This document shows positions 23,236 to 35,312 of a DNA stretch of 64,000 bases, one piece after another. The translations under genes were made by a program, and so were the position numbers. Within the stretch, counting starts at the first letter, position 1. Each line of letters begins with the position of its first letter. Origin of the DNA: Eumeta japonica (lineage: Eukaryota > Arthropoda > Insecta > Lepidoptera > Psychidae); NCBI GenBank assembly GCA_005406025.1, contig BGZK01000135.1, positions 248,001 to 312,000 on the forward strand, written 5' to 3'. The notes under the pieces were generated by a model. The model saw nothing but the letters and a program-made list of their open reading frames with translations. It searched no databases and was not told the origin of the DNA.

Positions 23236-24889
23236 GATGATAATGAAACTACGTATGAATCTGCGATGTATATGTATAGCAATTTTATTCATTGCGAAAG
23301 ATAATCGCGAATAAGAAAAAAATGGTAATAGTTTGCATTATTAGAACTTTATTTATTTTTCCTTTCGTTAATTATTATAGAAAAAATGGTATAACTGCGA
23401 ATGAACGTGTAATGAAATATTATATACAGATATGAAATAAAATAAAAACAATTATTTGCATTCACTTCTTGATTTATTACAAATGATGAAGATCGATTTC
23501 TAATTATGTATTGTTGATGGAGTGGGTGTCGTCCATGAATATGGTCATTTTGATTGCCTCGTTACTAACAATACGGGTAATCCTAGTGCGGCGGGGGCAA
23601 GTGTCATTTTTTAGTTGCATAATATTTCTATGAATAAAAGCCTAAAAAAAGTCTTTTCGATGTAAAAAAAGTTTTCATTACGCAAAATATTTAAATTCTA
23701 CCACTTTTTTTAAAAGTTCTTTTAAAATTGTGGTCTCCGGTTTGAATTATTTTAAGCATCATCGTACTTTCTCAGCTCAATTGTCACTTTGTATCGTTTT
23801 AATTTTAAATATTAAAAGATGATTTTCGTCGCTTTACGTCGATATCATCAGCATCAATTTACCAATACTTTACTAAATATAGGCTTTTCTCAGGGACTAT
23901 ATCGTATAACTGTATCGTTATACTGAACAGAAAGCTTGTTGTTTGCAGCATCTTTCATAATGGCGTTTGTTTACTGCGGCAAACGCTGTGCAGATACATG
24001 CTGCGCACGTGCACTACTTTGTCCTGAAATCAGAATGGTTACTCCATCGTCGTCGATCGGCGAAGAAACCATTTAACTAACAGCGCTTAGCCGTTTGTTG
24101 CAATTCTAAAAGATAAAACAGATGTTATAGTTGAATTCTAACTACGAAACTATAGGAAAGCTTTTTATTATGAAATATTAAAATCTAGACCACATTTTTT
24201 AACGTGTCTTGCTATTACTATTGATCAAAGACGTTTAATAGTTAACCTGCTGTTAATCACGACAGCTTTATGTATTCGTTGTTAGTCGGAAATGTATAAT
24301 TTAATCTAAATATGAGCGGACATAAATTTGATTATAGTCTTTTTACGGCATTAGTGTTACCGTCCGTAAATCCGTCTAAACAAATTAATGGTGTTAATCT
24401 TTATTTAGTTTAAGGCTCATAATTTATATCACTCGACGTCTGTGTTGTTTAATACGAAATTGTCCTTAGTAAATGGTTTAAAAAATGCATTAATGTAAAT
24501 TGTGAATTTATTCCGTCCGAATTAAATTCGCGCCTATTAAATCTCTTAAGTATAACAAATGTAACTAAAATAATACTTTTATAAAGCTTAGTAAAAATAA
24601 AAATATTTAGCTAAAGTAAAACTCTTATAAAAAGATGACCCGTAATTGTAGAAATTACATTTAATTTAAACTTACAACGTAATCAGCAGATTAATTAAGA
24701 CGTAGATATTGTAATACTTGTATAGCTTAATTGAACTGTACCTTATATATAAAAATGCATTATATCTTTAATGCAAACTTTTTGCTTTTTTCACAAAACA
24801 CGAAACATCCGTGAACGATGCTGCGTAGAAACAATACGGTCATCCCGCGAGTGACATAATAAATTTATCCAGTTAACTGTACCACGTCA
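23236..24889. other. AT-rich DNA, little recognised
   Basis: At 23527-23547, gtcgtccatgaatatggtca nearly matches 57294-57314 and may be the edge of a shared element. A short CpG patch lies at 23960-24070. No genes seen. Confidence 0.45.
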
Positions 24890-25005
24890 TAGTTCTATGG
24901 AGCGCTGCTGCTGCTCAGTTTTAATGCAGGCAGTAAGTTGGGCCAAGCGCGGACGGCGGACGGTGCAGCCGGCTCGGGCAACTGCGGTAAGCTGGATTTA
25001 TTGTG
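24890..25005 (+). promoter_or_regulatory. Candidate non-coding first exon or promoter
   Basis: A compact GC-rich block in AT-rich DNA contains gctgctgctgctcagtttta. The tcagt within it fits the arthropod initiator. About 90 nt downstream is ctgcggtaagc, a good 5' splice donor. There is no correctly spaced downstream promoter element and no open frame, so the call is weak. Alternatives are a short regulatory island or chance. Confidence 0.2.
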
Positions 25006-25287
25006 TGAAACTTGTCTGTTTTATGAGTTGCGGATTACGTTATTCTGTTAGTATCGTTCATACAGAACGATGGTAATAAAGATATATTTTTTTGTTATAT
25101 TTGTTAAAAAGAAAAACAACAGTTATTATGCGATAAACTGTGCGGCAATTCTCTTAAATAATGCGACAAGAATGATCCATTTACTTCTAACACTGGAGGT
25201 GTCCTGCACTATTCGGTGAAAGCTTCTTATAGACAATGCGATGAATTCGAAAAGGTTACAAGAAATGGAAGGATTAAAGAAAGCAAA

Positions 25288-25320
25288 ACACACGCACGCA
25301 CGCACGCACACACACATATA
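25288..25320. repeat. (CACG)n/(CA)n microsatellite
   Basis: acacacgcacgcacgcacgc followed by acacacaca. Confidence 0.9.
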
Positions 25321-26189
25321 TGCATAAGTAAGTATTATTCATCACCGAAATATGTATTACAAAACTGATGAAAACTTTTAGCGACCTAAGAATTGAATAC
25401 ATTAGTTTAAACAGAGTATGTAAGTCGCAGTTCGGTCTTTCTTAGAATAAAAGAAACGGACGTGCGACATCGGCCGAGGTCTTTGGCGATTTTCAGAAGA
25501 GCAGAGTTGATTGACTCAATGTTGATAGCCAAATACCACTTTGATTATCATTTCCGCAGTTGCACGTATGCATTAGCGGCGGAAATGAATTAATGAATGC
25601 ACTGAATTCGATGCCGGTACGTCTTTCGAACAATTTTAACGGTATAGCGGTATCGAGTCCCGGTCGTTTTCTTCTTACCCAGCCCTTAACGTGATTCCAG
25701 AGGATTCGTGAAGCGATATGACTGTTTTGCGGCTGAGTCGGTTTTGGTGATTATAGCAGATTGTGTAACATACTTTGAGGCGCTATCACTCCAATTACTT
25801 GCGGGACTTTAGAACGGCAATACAAACGGATAGATATGGCGGAGTCTACGAAAGTTCAAAATTCGATACACCACACTTCTTCCCTCGGAAGGCAACACGA
25901 CCGAATAATAAAACAACACCCTTTAAAGTACGATGTTACCTTGCCGGTGGACGATCGGACCCTTACCAGCGTTGTCCATCGAGCAACTATTAATTTTTAG
26001 AAATCAGTGGTAGCAATCAAAATGTTGAATAACTAGTAAAAGTCGTATGGATAGCGATTTCTTTGCATGATTTTCGCTCTTCTATTAACCCGGGATCACG
26101 TGTCGAACGCATAGTAACACGAGGGTTCGTCCGTTGTCCCGGTTACACCGTTTTGTCCCCAAATAATTAGAATATAATTCCCCGAACAT
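25321..26189. other. Mixed-composition DNA, nothing recognised
   Basis: Moderate GC from 25440 to 26160. The 72-codon frame at 25775-25993 has no domain. Confidence 0.45.
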
Positions 26190-26290
26190 TATACTAACGA
26201 ACCTTAGGCGGGACGGACGCGCGGGCGCGGGCACACACCGAGGGAGGTGGACCCGACGAGTACCACGACGTGATTGAAGTGCAGATTCTA
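26190..26290. promoter_or_regulatory. Small GC-rich island
   Basis: ggcgggacggacgcgcgggc, then gggaggtggacccgacgag, a 90-bp CpG cluster in AT-rich flanks. No frame. Confidence 0.3.
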
Positions 26291-26976
26291 TTTAATTACA
26301 CAACTCGGGCCTATTAAAGAAATCAAGTATAAAAACCAACGACCGTGGATTGATAATAAAGTGTTATCTTGTGGAGCGAAATCCTACATGGTTATAGACA
26401 AGCATACCTTCCTAAACTTATAATCGATGAAAATCTATTTTTTTTTTATAATCCATCCTTCCATCCGTCTAAAAGTCGATTTTCGTGTTATTTTTATTTC
26501 ACTCTCCAAAAATTCGTTTTATAGTGTTTTTAGTATGAATATAATGATATGACGTCAAAATCTTGATGTAAAATAAAATATTCATCAATCGCACCTTCAA
26601 ATGTTAAAAAATTGTCAAAATAACAACCGATCACTAACCGTAAACTGAATTTAATTCTATCCGGGTATTTTTTAGATGCGATCTTCAGCGTTAGTCCATA
26701 TATTTGCTTTTTAGAGAGTTTTCTATACTTTCATATAAAAAAATAAATGTATGTAATGAGTACTTGTACAAATGCTTCGTGCTTTTATTTTAGGAAACGT
26801 ATTAATGAAAGGTTTGCTATCTCGGAACGTTAGATGATAATCATTTGAAAAATTATTTTTTATATAATAATCCAGTGTTTAAAAAAACGATTAACCTTTC
26901 TTTGAATACAGAGACTATCATGATTAATATTAACAGATACGTACTTGTCTATGGAAATTAAATTCATAACTTTTTG
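26291..26976. other. AT-rich DNA, nothing recognised
   Basis: No supported feature. Confidence 0.5.
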
Positions 26977-27013
26977 CGGCATTTTTGTATGTTACCTACA
27001 TACAAAAATGCCG
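26977..27013. repeat. Perfect 16-bp inverted repeat, 5-nt loop
   Basis: cggcatttttgtatgt at 26977-26992 and acatacaaaaatgccg at 26998-27013 are exact reverse complements around tacct. Confidence 0.95.
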
Positions 27014-27479
27014 TTAATTAAAATGACGTTATAATACACACATTCGATTGTAGTTCCTTTTATGTAATGTGTGTAACTGACTGCTACGAAACATGATTAC
27101 TTACTAAACCAAATTCATTAAAATTAATTTAACTAAAATGGCGTAATCTTAAATGTAAATATGTATTTTAAGCGCTGGGAAAGAATCATCTATGTACCCT
27201 GTTGTGCATAATTTAAAGCAGTTTTGGGTGCCTTAAAAAAAAAACCATTCCTTTTTCTCTCTGAAGTTTGCAAGCCATATAATGTGAAATATTATAGATT
27301 GTAAAAAATTGTTTTAAAAATTTGATATGGATCCTCAGTGCGCGAGTTTACATTGCATTTGGCTTATTTTATTTTTAATATCGTACCAGCGATTTAAACA
27401 GTTATTCTTAGTAGAATTTCAAATTAAAGCTACGTGTTAAACACTGAATATGCATAGTCCGCTATTATTATAAATAATA

Positions 27480-27790
27480 TGATAGGAGTCGGGGATCTAA
27501 TTCCGGGCGAGTGATATCTCCTGCAATAAATAAACGGTTATCGCTAAAGTGGCGGCAGCTAGTGGCGCGGGCGCGCGTGACGCCACATACAAATCGCTGG
27601 CTCGGCGCGCGCTCTCCACTACACACTCCGGCCGATTCGACGAGTGTACGACGCGCCGACGACAGCGCTAAACTTGCTGTAAAAGTATATGGTTGTTATT
27701 GTGATAATCGCTTTTGTTGCTCCGTATGGGAAGATGTTTTATGGTATCATGCCCACTGTCATTCTATTCTTGCTATTTAAGCAGCTGATC
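27480..27790. promoter_or_regulatory. GC-rich island
   Basis: CpG-dense core at 27550-27670 (gcgcgggcgcgcgtgacgcc, cggcgcgcgctctcc). An 89-codon frame (27511-27780 +) crosses it but turns Cys-rich and low-complexity in the AT-rich exit. No domain is recognised. Regulatory element or 5' exon are both possible. Confidence 0.3.
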
Positions 27791-28540
27791 CTGTAGACGA
27801 CCTTATTCTGCTTTTTCCGGTAGCAGGCGGGAAGCATTTCTTCTTTTTGAGTTTTTTTTGCATCTTATGTTGCGATACGTTTTTTTTTTGTTTAAATTCG
27901 AATCATCTTAGTTTATAGATACAAAAATTATTAATGATTCGAACGCCAAAGCGCCATCTGCTCGTTTTTTATTTAGCACTAAACCACTAATAGACAGTGA
28001 ACACAAGAAATAACCATCGTTTCGAAAAAACAAATTTTCAATCGGTCAACAATCAACCAACGCTTACCTATATAAACATTATACTGTAATTATATCAATA
28101 AGTCTACAATTTATTAATTTGTGTAAGTATAATATAGTTCACACGTTTTATTGTTGCAAAGTTTTATAATCGTGAACGTTTAGCATGTTTGGAAAAGTTT
28201 GCTTGGATGTAAATTTATTACTCCAAAAATAAAACTTTGTATGAGACTGTTGTACAATGTTAGACAATATGTACAGAGCGAGTGTAAATACATTTGTATT
28301 TTTATTTGTGTTAGAAAAATATTCAGCCTATTTCAAGACGGTCTGGCTACGTGATAAGGACGAACGAGAGTACATTGATGGAAGTGTGATGGAAATTTCA
28401 TTAAGTAATATGTTAGAAATTCTTATAGAGAACGAGTTTTGAATGTCACAAAATCGATTCTGTTGCTGATATGGAACAAAGTGTTTTATAATTGATTATA
28501 TAATTAAAATTTATTTGTATAATATATAAAAAAAGCAAAC
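27791..28540. other. AT-rich DNA, nothing recognised
   Basis: The 61-codon frame at 28257-28442 is unrecognised. Confidence 0.5.
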
Positions 28541-28544
28541 TGAC

Positions 28545-29085
28545 TAATGTATCAACACACAGCCCAAACTACTGGGTCTGGAGATATGAAATTTTGTAGA
28601 GATTTCAGGTATAACGTAAGTGAGCACTAAGAATGAATTTTTAGAAATTATTCAACCCTTGAGAGGGTGAAATACTGTTGTATGACAAATCAAAACCGTT
28701 GAAGCTATTTATGTCAATTTTTATTTTAACTAATAAAAAAATAATGATATGCCTCGTTTATAAAAGTAACCATAAAAGGGGTGAAATAAGGTTTGAAGTT
28801 TTTCTACTAAATAACAAGATCGTTGGAGATACTGACAACAAAATTTAGTTGTCAATTTATACCATTCTCTACAAGTACCTATAAAATGCACACGGACAAA
28901 AAAAATGAACTTCATATACAATGAACTTCATTTTTTTTGAAGCTCAGTGGCTCAAACAAGTAGTCTATCATGTGCGTAACTACATTTTATTATTGTATTC
29001 CAATTTTCATTTCGATCGTCCGAGACGTTCTTGAGTTATAAGAAGACATACAGACAGACAGAGAGGCAAAAATATAAAAAAAATA
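28545..29085 (+). repeat. Dispersed insect repeat, diverged copy
   Basis: Contains actactgggtctggagatat, gaatttttagaaattattca, then gagagggtgaaatac, and later aaggggtgaaataag. It closes near gttcttgagttataagaaga followed by cagacagacagag. I recall this order (a sensitivity to a GAT/ATG-ATATGAAATTT block, ggggtgaaatag, then a cagacagacaga tail) from non-autonomous repeats common in Lepidoptera. An internal near-palindrome lies at 28900-28935 (two aatgaacttcat words flanked by A- and T-runs). Family name not verified. Confidence 0.5.
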
Positions 29086-29334
29086 GTAGAACATGAATCA
29101 CTGCATCAAAAAATTATTATCTATCACAAAATTAGGTGAAAAAAATAAATGTACAGACAGAGCCAATGGATTTATATAGTGGTATAGATAACATTACCTT
29201 TAATGTGAAAAATGTGTAAATACCAGTAATAATGTTATTTATACATTTCGTTGTGGTTTTGATGTCGGTTCCAGTATAAATCGTAATTTATTATAAGTAT
29301 CATTAATGCCCAAGAGAGGGCCAAGATCGTTATG

Positions 29335-29430
29335 AGACCGGCGTTGAAATAGAGAACGGAATAGGAACTGGACTCGACAGTGGAACCAGAATTGACATCG
29401 AGAATACGACCGTATCGCGATCAAAATTGA
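29335..29430. repeat. Degenerate hexanucleotide array
   Basis: In steps of six: gaacgg, aatagg, aactgg, actcga, cagtgg, aaccag, aattga, catcga, gaatac. This is a worn (GGAATC)n-like array. Confidence 0.55.
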
Positions 29431-29874
29431 TAGCAAAGTCAGTCGATGTAGAAGATGAAGGAATTCATTATAATCTATGTCCGCGGGAGCAAAACTGAGG
29501 GCACTTTTGAATAATAAAAAAAATTACTACACTTAAAACGCCCAGCGAAGAAGGCAGGTGACCGCTAGTTAGATACTATTTTAGTAGACTTGATAACTAG
29601 TCAGAGAAAAATGATGAATAATCAGGACGTAAAGAACTGCAAATCAATTAATACGTGTATTCCACGTTCGCCCTGTTTACTTGTCGTATTTTTTTCATGA
29701 GTCACACCTCAAGCAATTTACAACCTTAACACGCATACTCACAGCCTTAATAGGGAATAGAAATATCGTCGATCAAAAATCAATTCTCGGATCGAGCGAA
29801 AATTTTGCCATCCAATAATATATTCCAATTGAAAATCTCTGACGGTCTTAAGTGATTCATTTACGAATGAATCC
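29431..29874. other. AT-rich DNA, nothing recognised
   Basis: No supported feature. Confidence 0.5.
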
Positions 29875-30130
29875 ATAGATAGCGTATCCCCGGCAGCACG
29901 GCAAATTTGCGGCGGCTGATTTAAGGCCGCCTTATATCAATATTGGGCCGTTTGATTTCGCGCCGGAGCCGGCCGCGGCGCCCCCACTCCCGCCGGAGCA
30001 CTACAATGAATACGGCGACGAGACTCGCCGAGTTGTGCGTTGACACTGTCTTAGATTAAATGCCCGCCAGAGCAAGGTTTAATTAAGCACTATCGAAGGC
30101 GGGGAATTGGTTTAGGAACTTCTGCCGATT
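29875..30130. promoter_or_regulatory. GC/CpG-rich island
   Basis: Peak at 29955-30000 (gcgccggagccggccgcggc). It is preceded by tttgcggcggctgatttaag and followed by gcgacgagactcgccgag, an inverted motif. No frame crosses it. Regulatory function is inferred from composition. Confidence 0.35.
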
Positions 30131-30371
30131 GCGACTTCGCGTTTGAAAACTTGATTAGAGCTTTAGCGTTTGAGCGCTGTCGACAAAATGAACGGGTCCA
30201 GATTTAAATGTATATTCATATTACAGTATTTTTTTTCCATAATCATTAATCTAATTTATAAAGGCTGCAAATACGATTTCGCAAGTTCGTTTTACAGCCG
30301 TATAAACTGTGAGATTGAAATACACGGCCAAATATGCAACTACAGAAGTTCCTTTTTTCATTATGAAATCT

Positions 30372-30411
30372 ATACACACACACATATATATATACATATA
30401 TATATATAATG
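30372..30411. repeat. (CA)n(TA)n microsatellite
   Basis: acacacacacatatatatat followed by acatatatatatata. Confidence 0.9.
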
Positions 30412-30772
30412 GGGTGGTCCTGATTTTTCGACTTTTGCATTATTATCAGGGCATTTTGTTATTCGATTATATACATCTAAATGTGAAATAAATAATTTTT
30501 AAGATTAAGAGGTCGTCAAACATTAGCAAAAATAATTTTATGGCCGCTTATATGAGAGTCTCACTAAATTATTAATTTAAAGTTTTCCTTTTGTATTTTT
30601 ATGCAAAAACATGCAAAGACTCACGTAGACAATGTCCACCCTGCATTTACTCCCCTCCCCCTGCACTCTTGCGTCAACACGTTGAGATCGAGCCCACCAC
30701 ATAGTTCAGTAGGGAATTAATCATTGACGAGAGTGCATACAGTGTTCTCGTACAAACGCGTTTCAACTTGAA
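30412..30772. other. Non-coding DNA upstream of the pseudogene
   Basis: Becomes less AT-rich from about 30625. The last 120 bp could be the former leader of the mobile gene that starts at 30773, but no terminal repeat or promoter motif is clear. Confidence 0.35.
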
Positions 30773-31781
30773 ATGGCGTGTACAAGTAGCAGAGGGAGTA
30801 TAGCTACTAGATATAAAACCGACATTTGGTTAATCGGTCAATCACAATCTGAATTAAACCAAACGAGATTACCACCCATTAGTGAAATATTAGGTTTGTT
30901 TTTCTGCTATATAAATGAAGAAAATAAAACCATTCCTGAATCTGCGACTATGACTTCACGTGATGTGATAAATTTGTGCGATAAAGCTAGAACAACAACC
31001 CAATTAAAAAAGAAGAAAATTAGTAAAATTGAAAAATTTTTCACTGGCAGGATCTTAAAAAAGGATGAAGAAAATGAGAAAAAATGTTCGGAAGGATTAA
31101 AAAAAAAGAATAAGACTGGCAACAAAAGCTAGAAGATTTATTTGATATTTCTCAATCGTGAAGCTCATTGTGATGCTTTAAATATTAATTATGTCTGTAG
31201 TAGAGAAGAAGCAGTTTTTATTAGCACAGCGACAAAATAAACACCAGAATTTAATCGGCTCAGTGGACGGAAAAGGTTTAAATAAATGTAAAAAAATAAA
31301 GGGAAAGAAGAAATTCTTCGAAAGAACGTGAAATTTCAGCTTAAACACACAAGTACTCTCTCTCTTCCTTGTCGTTTCTTTCGTCGTCATCTACCGCCAG
31401 CAGTGAAAATTCAACTTCATCTGATTCCAAAGCCCCATCAAAATTGTCCACAAAGCACCCACTCCAAAAAACGAGCTCGGAAAGATTAGTAATGGACAAT
31501 TGATTTGATCTTTTGATCTTGATTTTGCCAAATTGAGAAGCAGAAAAGCAGCGATATCCTGAGTATCTCATCCAGTTTATTAAATAAAGACGTGGAAACT
31601 TGGAAGGATGACGCTGATTATACAGCTGCCAAAAATTTTGTTCATTCAGTTCGAGTAGGGAACGGCATAATTGAACGTGACGTTGCTTTAATGGAGGAGT
31701 TTGATAAATTGATTACAACAAATGAGAAACAAAAACAATATTTGCTTTTGTTAGTACAAAAACAGAAAAAAGTACCCTAAT
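30773..31781 (+). pseudogene. Pseudogene of an uncharacterised invertebrate dispersed gene family
   Basis: An ATG-initiated frame (30773-31129, 119 codons) begins MACTSSRGSIATR, continues with ELNQTRLPPISEILGLFF and VINLCDKARTTTQ, and ends in a Lys-rich run. Then, in changing frames, come EDLFDIS (31132-31152), AHCDALNI (31163-31186), MSVVEKKQFLLAQRQ with IGSVDGKG (from 31191), a Ser-rich acidic spacer (SSSTASSENSTSSDSKAPS, about 31378-31435), then KDVETWKDDADYTAAKNFV and VGNGIIERDVALMEEFDKL with NEKQKQYLLLLVQKQKKVP to a stop at 31781. I recall the order DLFDIAH-DAL, FL-QR, IG-VD, Ser-rich linker, then ERGVAL--F and EEQ--LL--V from uncharacterised proteins dispersed in insect and cnidarian genomes. 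Many are multicopy, so I infer a mobile origin. At least four frame changes make it non-functional. The function of the family is unknown to me. Confidence 0.65.
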
Positions 31782-32689
31782 ATTAAAAAACCAATCCTAG
31801 CTTCATTAGAATAGATAATTCAGATATTGTTGTAATGTTTTAATTTTCAATAACATCAATAGTTTTGTTTATTTTATCACCTGAGTTATGAATTGAAAAA
31901 ATCTAAGAAATATATGGATTTTGAGTTTTTATTTTATTTAAAATTCAACCTTTGGTAGCAACCCTTAAATGTAATTGAAAAACGTAAAGAAAAATCTGAA
32001 ATAGTTTCTAATGGTATGTAATCAAATTAAGGTGTATTCTGTGAAATTAAAGAAAAAAAACATTTTTCTTACAAATAAGGACTACCGTAACATATGTATA
32101 ATGTATATCATGAGGGAATAAATACGTGAGTAAAGCAGGAGTGAATATGTGAAAGGAGAAGAAATAAAGTTGTTTTTGAGAATTTAATCTTTAATAATTC
32201 GGGCCAAGCCGAGGACGCTATACACGCTGAAGTTTACAATTTTTGTAGAAAACAGTTTGGCTGCACGCCGAGAAAACGGACAGTTCCAACTTTCATAAGA
32301 AGCTATTTACTTAGGATTCGCGTGTTTGCTGATCGACCTTTTGAACATACATACGGTTCAGTTGTTTCCGGTTTGACACGTTTAGGTACAACGATTTTTA
32401 TGTAATATTCGGGACCGAAACGATTTGGGATATTCAAATAGCCCTAAAATTAGAGACAGTATTCGTTTCTTTTTTTTTTTGATACAACCAAATTCGAAGA
32501 GAAATTTAAAGTAAGATTTGAAGGCACGCATTATCAGTACATGTCGATTTACTGAAATTAATATAAGGCATGCGTGCATTTCATAATTTTACTACTTCGC
32601 AGCTTCATTGCTCTCTCGAGGATGCTGCGCAAACACACGGCGGTGTTCATGTCGAGCCAAAACTTCCCATAACAATCGCTAATGTTAAT
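31782..32689. other. AT-rich DNA, nothing recognised
   Basis: 32200-32350 is somewhat richer in GC. No frame or repeat recognised. Confidence 0.45.
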
Positions 32690-32935
32690 CTTATCGATCG
32701 CACCGTCATATGCGTACTATAGTCTCATTCGCGTGCGGGGGTGATCACCTGCCAGTGCGGCGTACGGCTTCCCTATATTATCGCGCGTCAATATTTAATC
32801 GGTTGAGGTCATCGGCGGCCATTGTGACCGCGCCGCCGTTGTCATCGGACGCTGATTAATGCGCGCGCCGGTTCGTTAGCGGACCGCCCGCGGTAATATT
32901 TCGTCCCGGCGGCTATTGTGGGATTTCCTCAATTG
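32690..32935. promoter_or_regulatory. GC/CpG-rich island with SOX-like and homeodomain-like words
   Basis: CpG-dense from 32755 to 32915. It contains ggccattgtgaccg and ggctattgtggg (SOX-type CATTGT/TATTGT cores) and gattaatgcgcgcgccgg at 32854-32871, matching the GATTAATGC word of two other islands. No frame. A conserved enhancer is a reasonable inference but unproven. Confidence 0.4.
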
Positions 32936-33184
32936 ACAGATACACGGATGCGTTATGTGCGGCCGATGTGCAGGATCACGGTCGACGCTTATGAACGTGG
33001 TACATGTCGGACGGTCCGTACTAATTGAGGATCGGATTTCTTGGTGTGTTTTTCTACATTCGAGATGCAAGCCTCTGTCACTGACAATCGAAAATCGAAT
33101 GAAACGTGTAATCCAAAGCGATTTTCTGATTACTCTGGCTTTTTCGCCCGATTTATGAATTATATTCGATCTGGTCTAAATCGT

Positions 33185-33345
33185 TAACTCGATCCTGAAC
33201 GCCAGCCATCACGAATTAGATTTCAATTTCCATTCACACCCGTCTTCGATACAGATCCCGATCTCACTCTCGGTTCTAATTTTAACTCAGACGCAAAACT
33301 CGATTTCGATTCTAATCTCGATTCTGATCCGTACCCGTTTTGTGA
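33185..33345. repeat. Degenerate hexanucleotide array
   Basis: From 33250 in steps of six: cgatac, agatcc, cgatct, cactct, cggttc, taattt, taactc, then cgattt, cgattc, taatct, cgattc, tgatcc. This is the clearest of the five worn (GATTC/TC)n arrays in the window. Confidence 0.65.
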
Positions 33346-35310
33346 TCTATAACGTTGTATATTTTGTTTACGATAATCCGGAATTGATGTACAAAAAATT
33401 AATTGTTGACGAAAAAGATTTTCTAAACATGTAGCAACTTACATATCTTTAAATAAAAAAAAACCTGCATAACTAAAAAAGTTCATTACGGGTAAATTAA
33501 AAAAAAAAAGTAAAAATGAAGATAATGTTTTTTAGTTAAATATAGGGATTATCCGTAATATGCTTACACGTTTATATGAATCGCGTGTGTTATTGTTATG
33601 TATATGTTGTTCGATTAGCATAGGGTATAACTAACTGCTAGGCTGTTCAGAGGTTTGGAGTGTTATATTATTATTTATAACTCATAAAACTAAGATATAG
33701 TATTGATTTTGATCAAAATTTATCAATACCTTCGGCGTTCATTTCATTTCTAAATAACGTCTGAAGATGCCGCAGAAAGTGTTCGTCACTGCCTTCCATA
33801 CGAAAAACAGCGAACTGAAATCTCAATGAAATCTATTTAGCTACAGTGTATAAAATCATATTTTTCCTTTAGATCTAGGTACATTTTTTTTTCTATTCAT
33901 GACAAAGGTATTGAGCATTCAACTTACTTCATGATGACATGAAAAAAAATGAAAAATTATTAACAAACAAGTGCCATTCAGAAAACAATGATATTGAAAT
34001 GAATTCCTTATAACAATCCATTTTTTTTTAATAAAAAAAATATAAAATCGAATTCTAAAAAATTGAATATACCGACTTGTTTTCATTTAATTCGATAATT
34101 AGGTAAGGATATTAACTTGCGCGATATAAAGAATTTCATCGACGTAATGAAAAATACGTTAGTATATTAAACAATTTAAGTAATTTGACGGAAGTGCAAC
34201 GTTAACTCAGAAACGACATACTCAATTAATTGACTAGGATAAGCATTGGTATTTCTGAATACCAACTGAATAAAGATTTAAAATTTGCATGTCAGTGCAC
34301 GCCTCATGATGCTCATTAAATTTTTGATTGGAAACAAAAACAAATTTAGTAAGTGCCATCTAGATATATTATTGCAACTATTACAATTCAATTTGTTCGA
34401 AACAGTTGAGGAAAGAGATAGATTTACTTACTACTAGAGATCGCTATCGAAAAATACAATTATTTTCTTCATTTGTGACGCGGACTTCTCTTTTTGAAAT
34501 TACGATATCATTAATTATAATTTCTCTCTGAAATTATATTATCTGAATTAGACAGCGATTCTCAATAATAAACTACTCGTTGTAATTATAAAGCTAATAA
34601 AAGAAAGCTAAATTAATGTAATTTTACCCAAGTGATCGTGTTGTCAAGTTTTACATATTTCTTGATTGACGGGAAAGTGTTTGATTTTTTTTTTTCGTTT
34701 CTATTACATTCAATGATTTTTTGAAAGCTCACTAATCTTTATTAAATTATCTGTGCAACGGTATGCAAATTTTCCCATTTTTGCGTACTAACGTGGGTAC
34801 AGTGGTGGGAATAGTTGCTGACAAGGGGCGAAGAAAATTTTTTGATTGTATTATCAAATGCTTAGGATTACGAGTCATGCGAAATGATAAATGAATTTTA
34901 TTAACTTTCGATTAGAGAGTGTTGCTGTTGCCCGTTGTGCTGGTTAAAAGTGATATCTCTACTTACTCTTTTCTTATGAAATTTGGCTTTCGTAACCTTG
35001 ACATCATATCCTTGTACAACGCACGATTTAAAGTGTACATATATTTAGAAATACACTACATAATCATTGATTTAGGTACAACGTAAATTATTTAAGAAGG
35101 TAGTAAACAAATTTAACGATATTTTTACATTACATTTATCATCAAAGGTTTACAGTTAAATACGTTTATAATGAAGTAAATGAGAGGCGAATTACATAAA
35201 TAATGTATTAAAGCAGCAATACAATTATGGCCTTCTTTAATTTATAACAAACAATATAGAGTGAAGGGCTTCCATAGAGCAAATACGAAAAGTAAATTAA
35301 TTAATATTTT
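33346..35310. other. Very AT-rich DNA, nothing recognised
   Basis: Nearly 2 kb of A/T-dominated sequence with no repeat family, RNA gene or frame of note. Confidence 0.5.
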
Positions 35311-35312
35311 TA

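Noticed and set aside
30773..31129. 119-codon ATG frame as an intact host gene
   Set aside because: Conserved downstream blocks of the same family continue in shifted frames, so this is the first fragment of a dead gene and not a complete protein.
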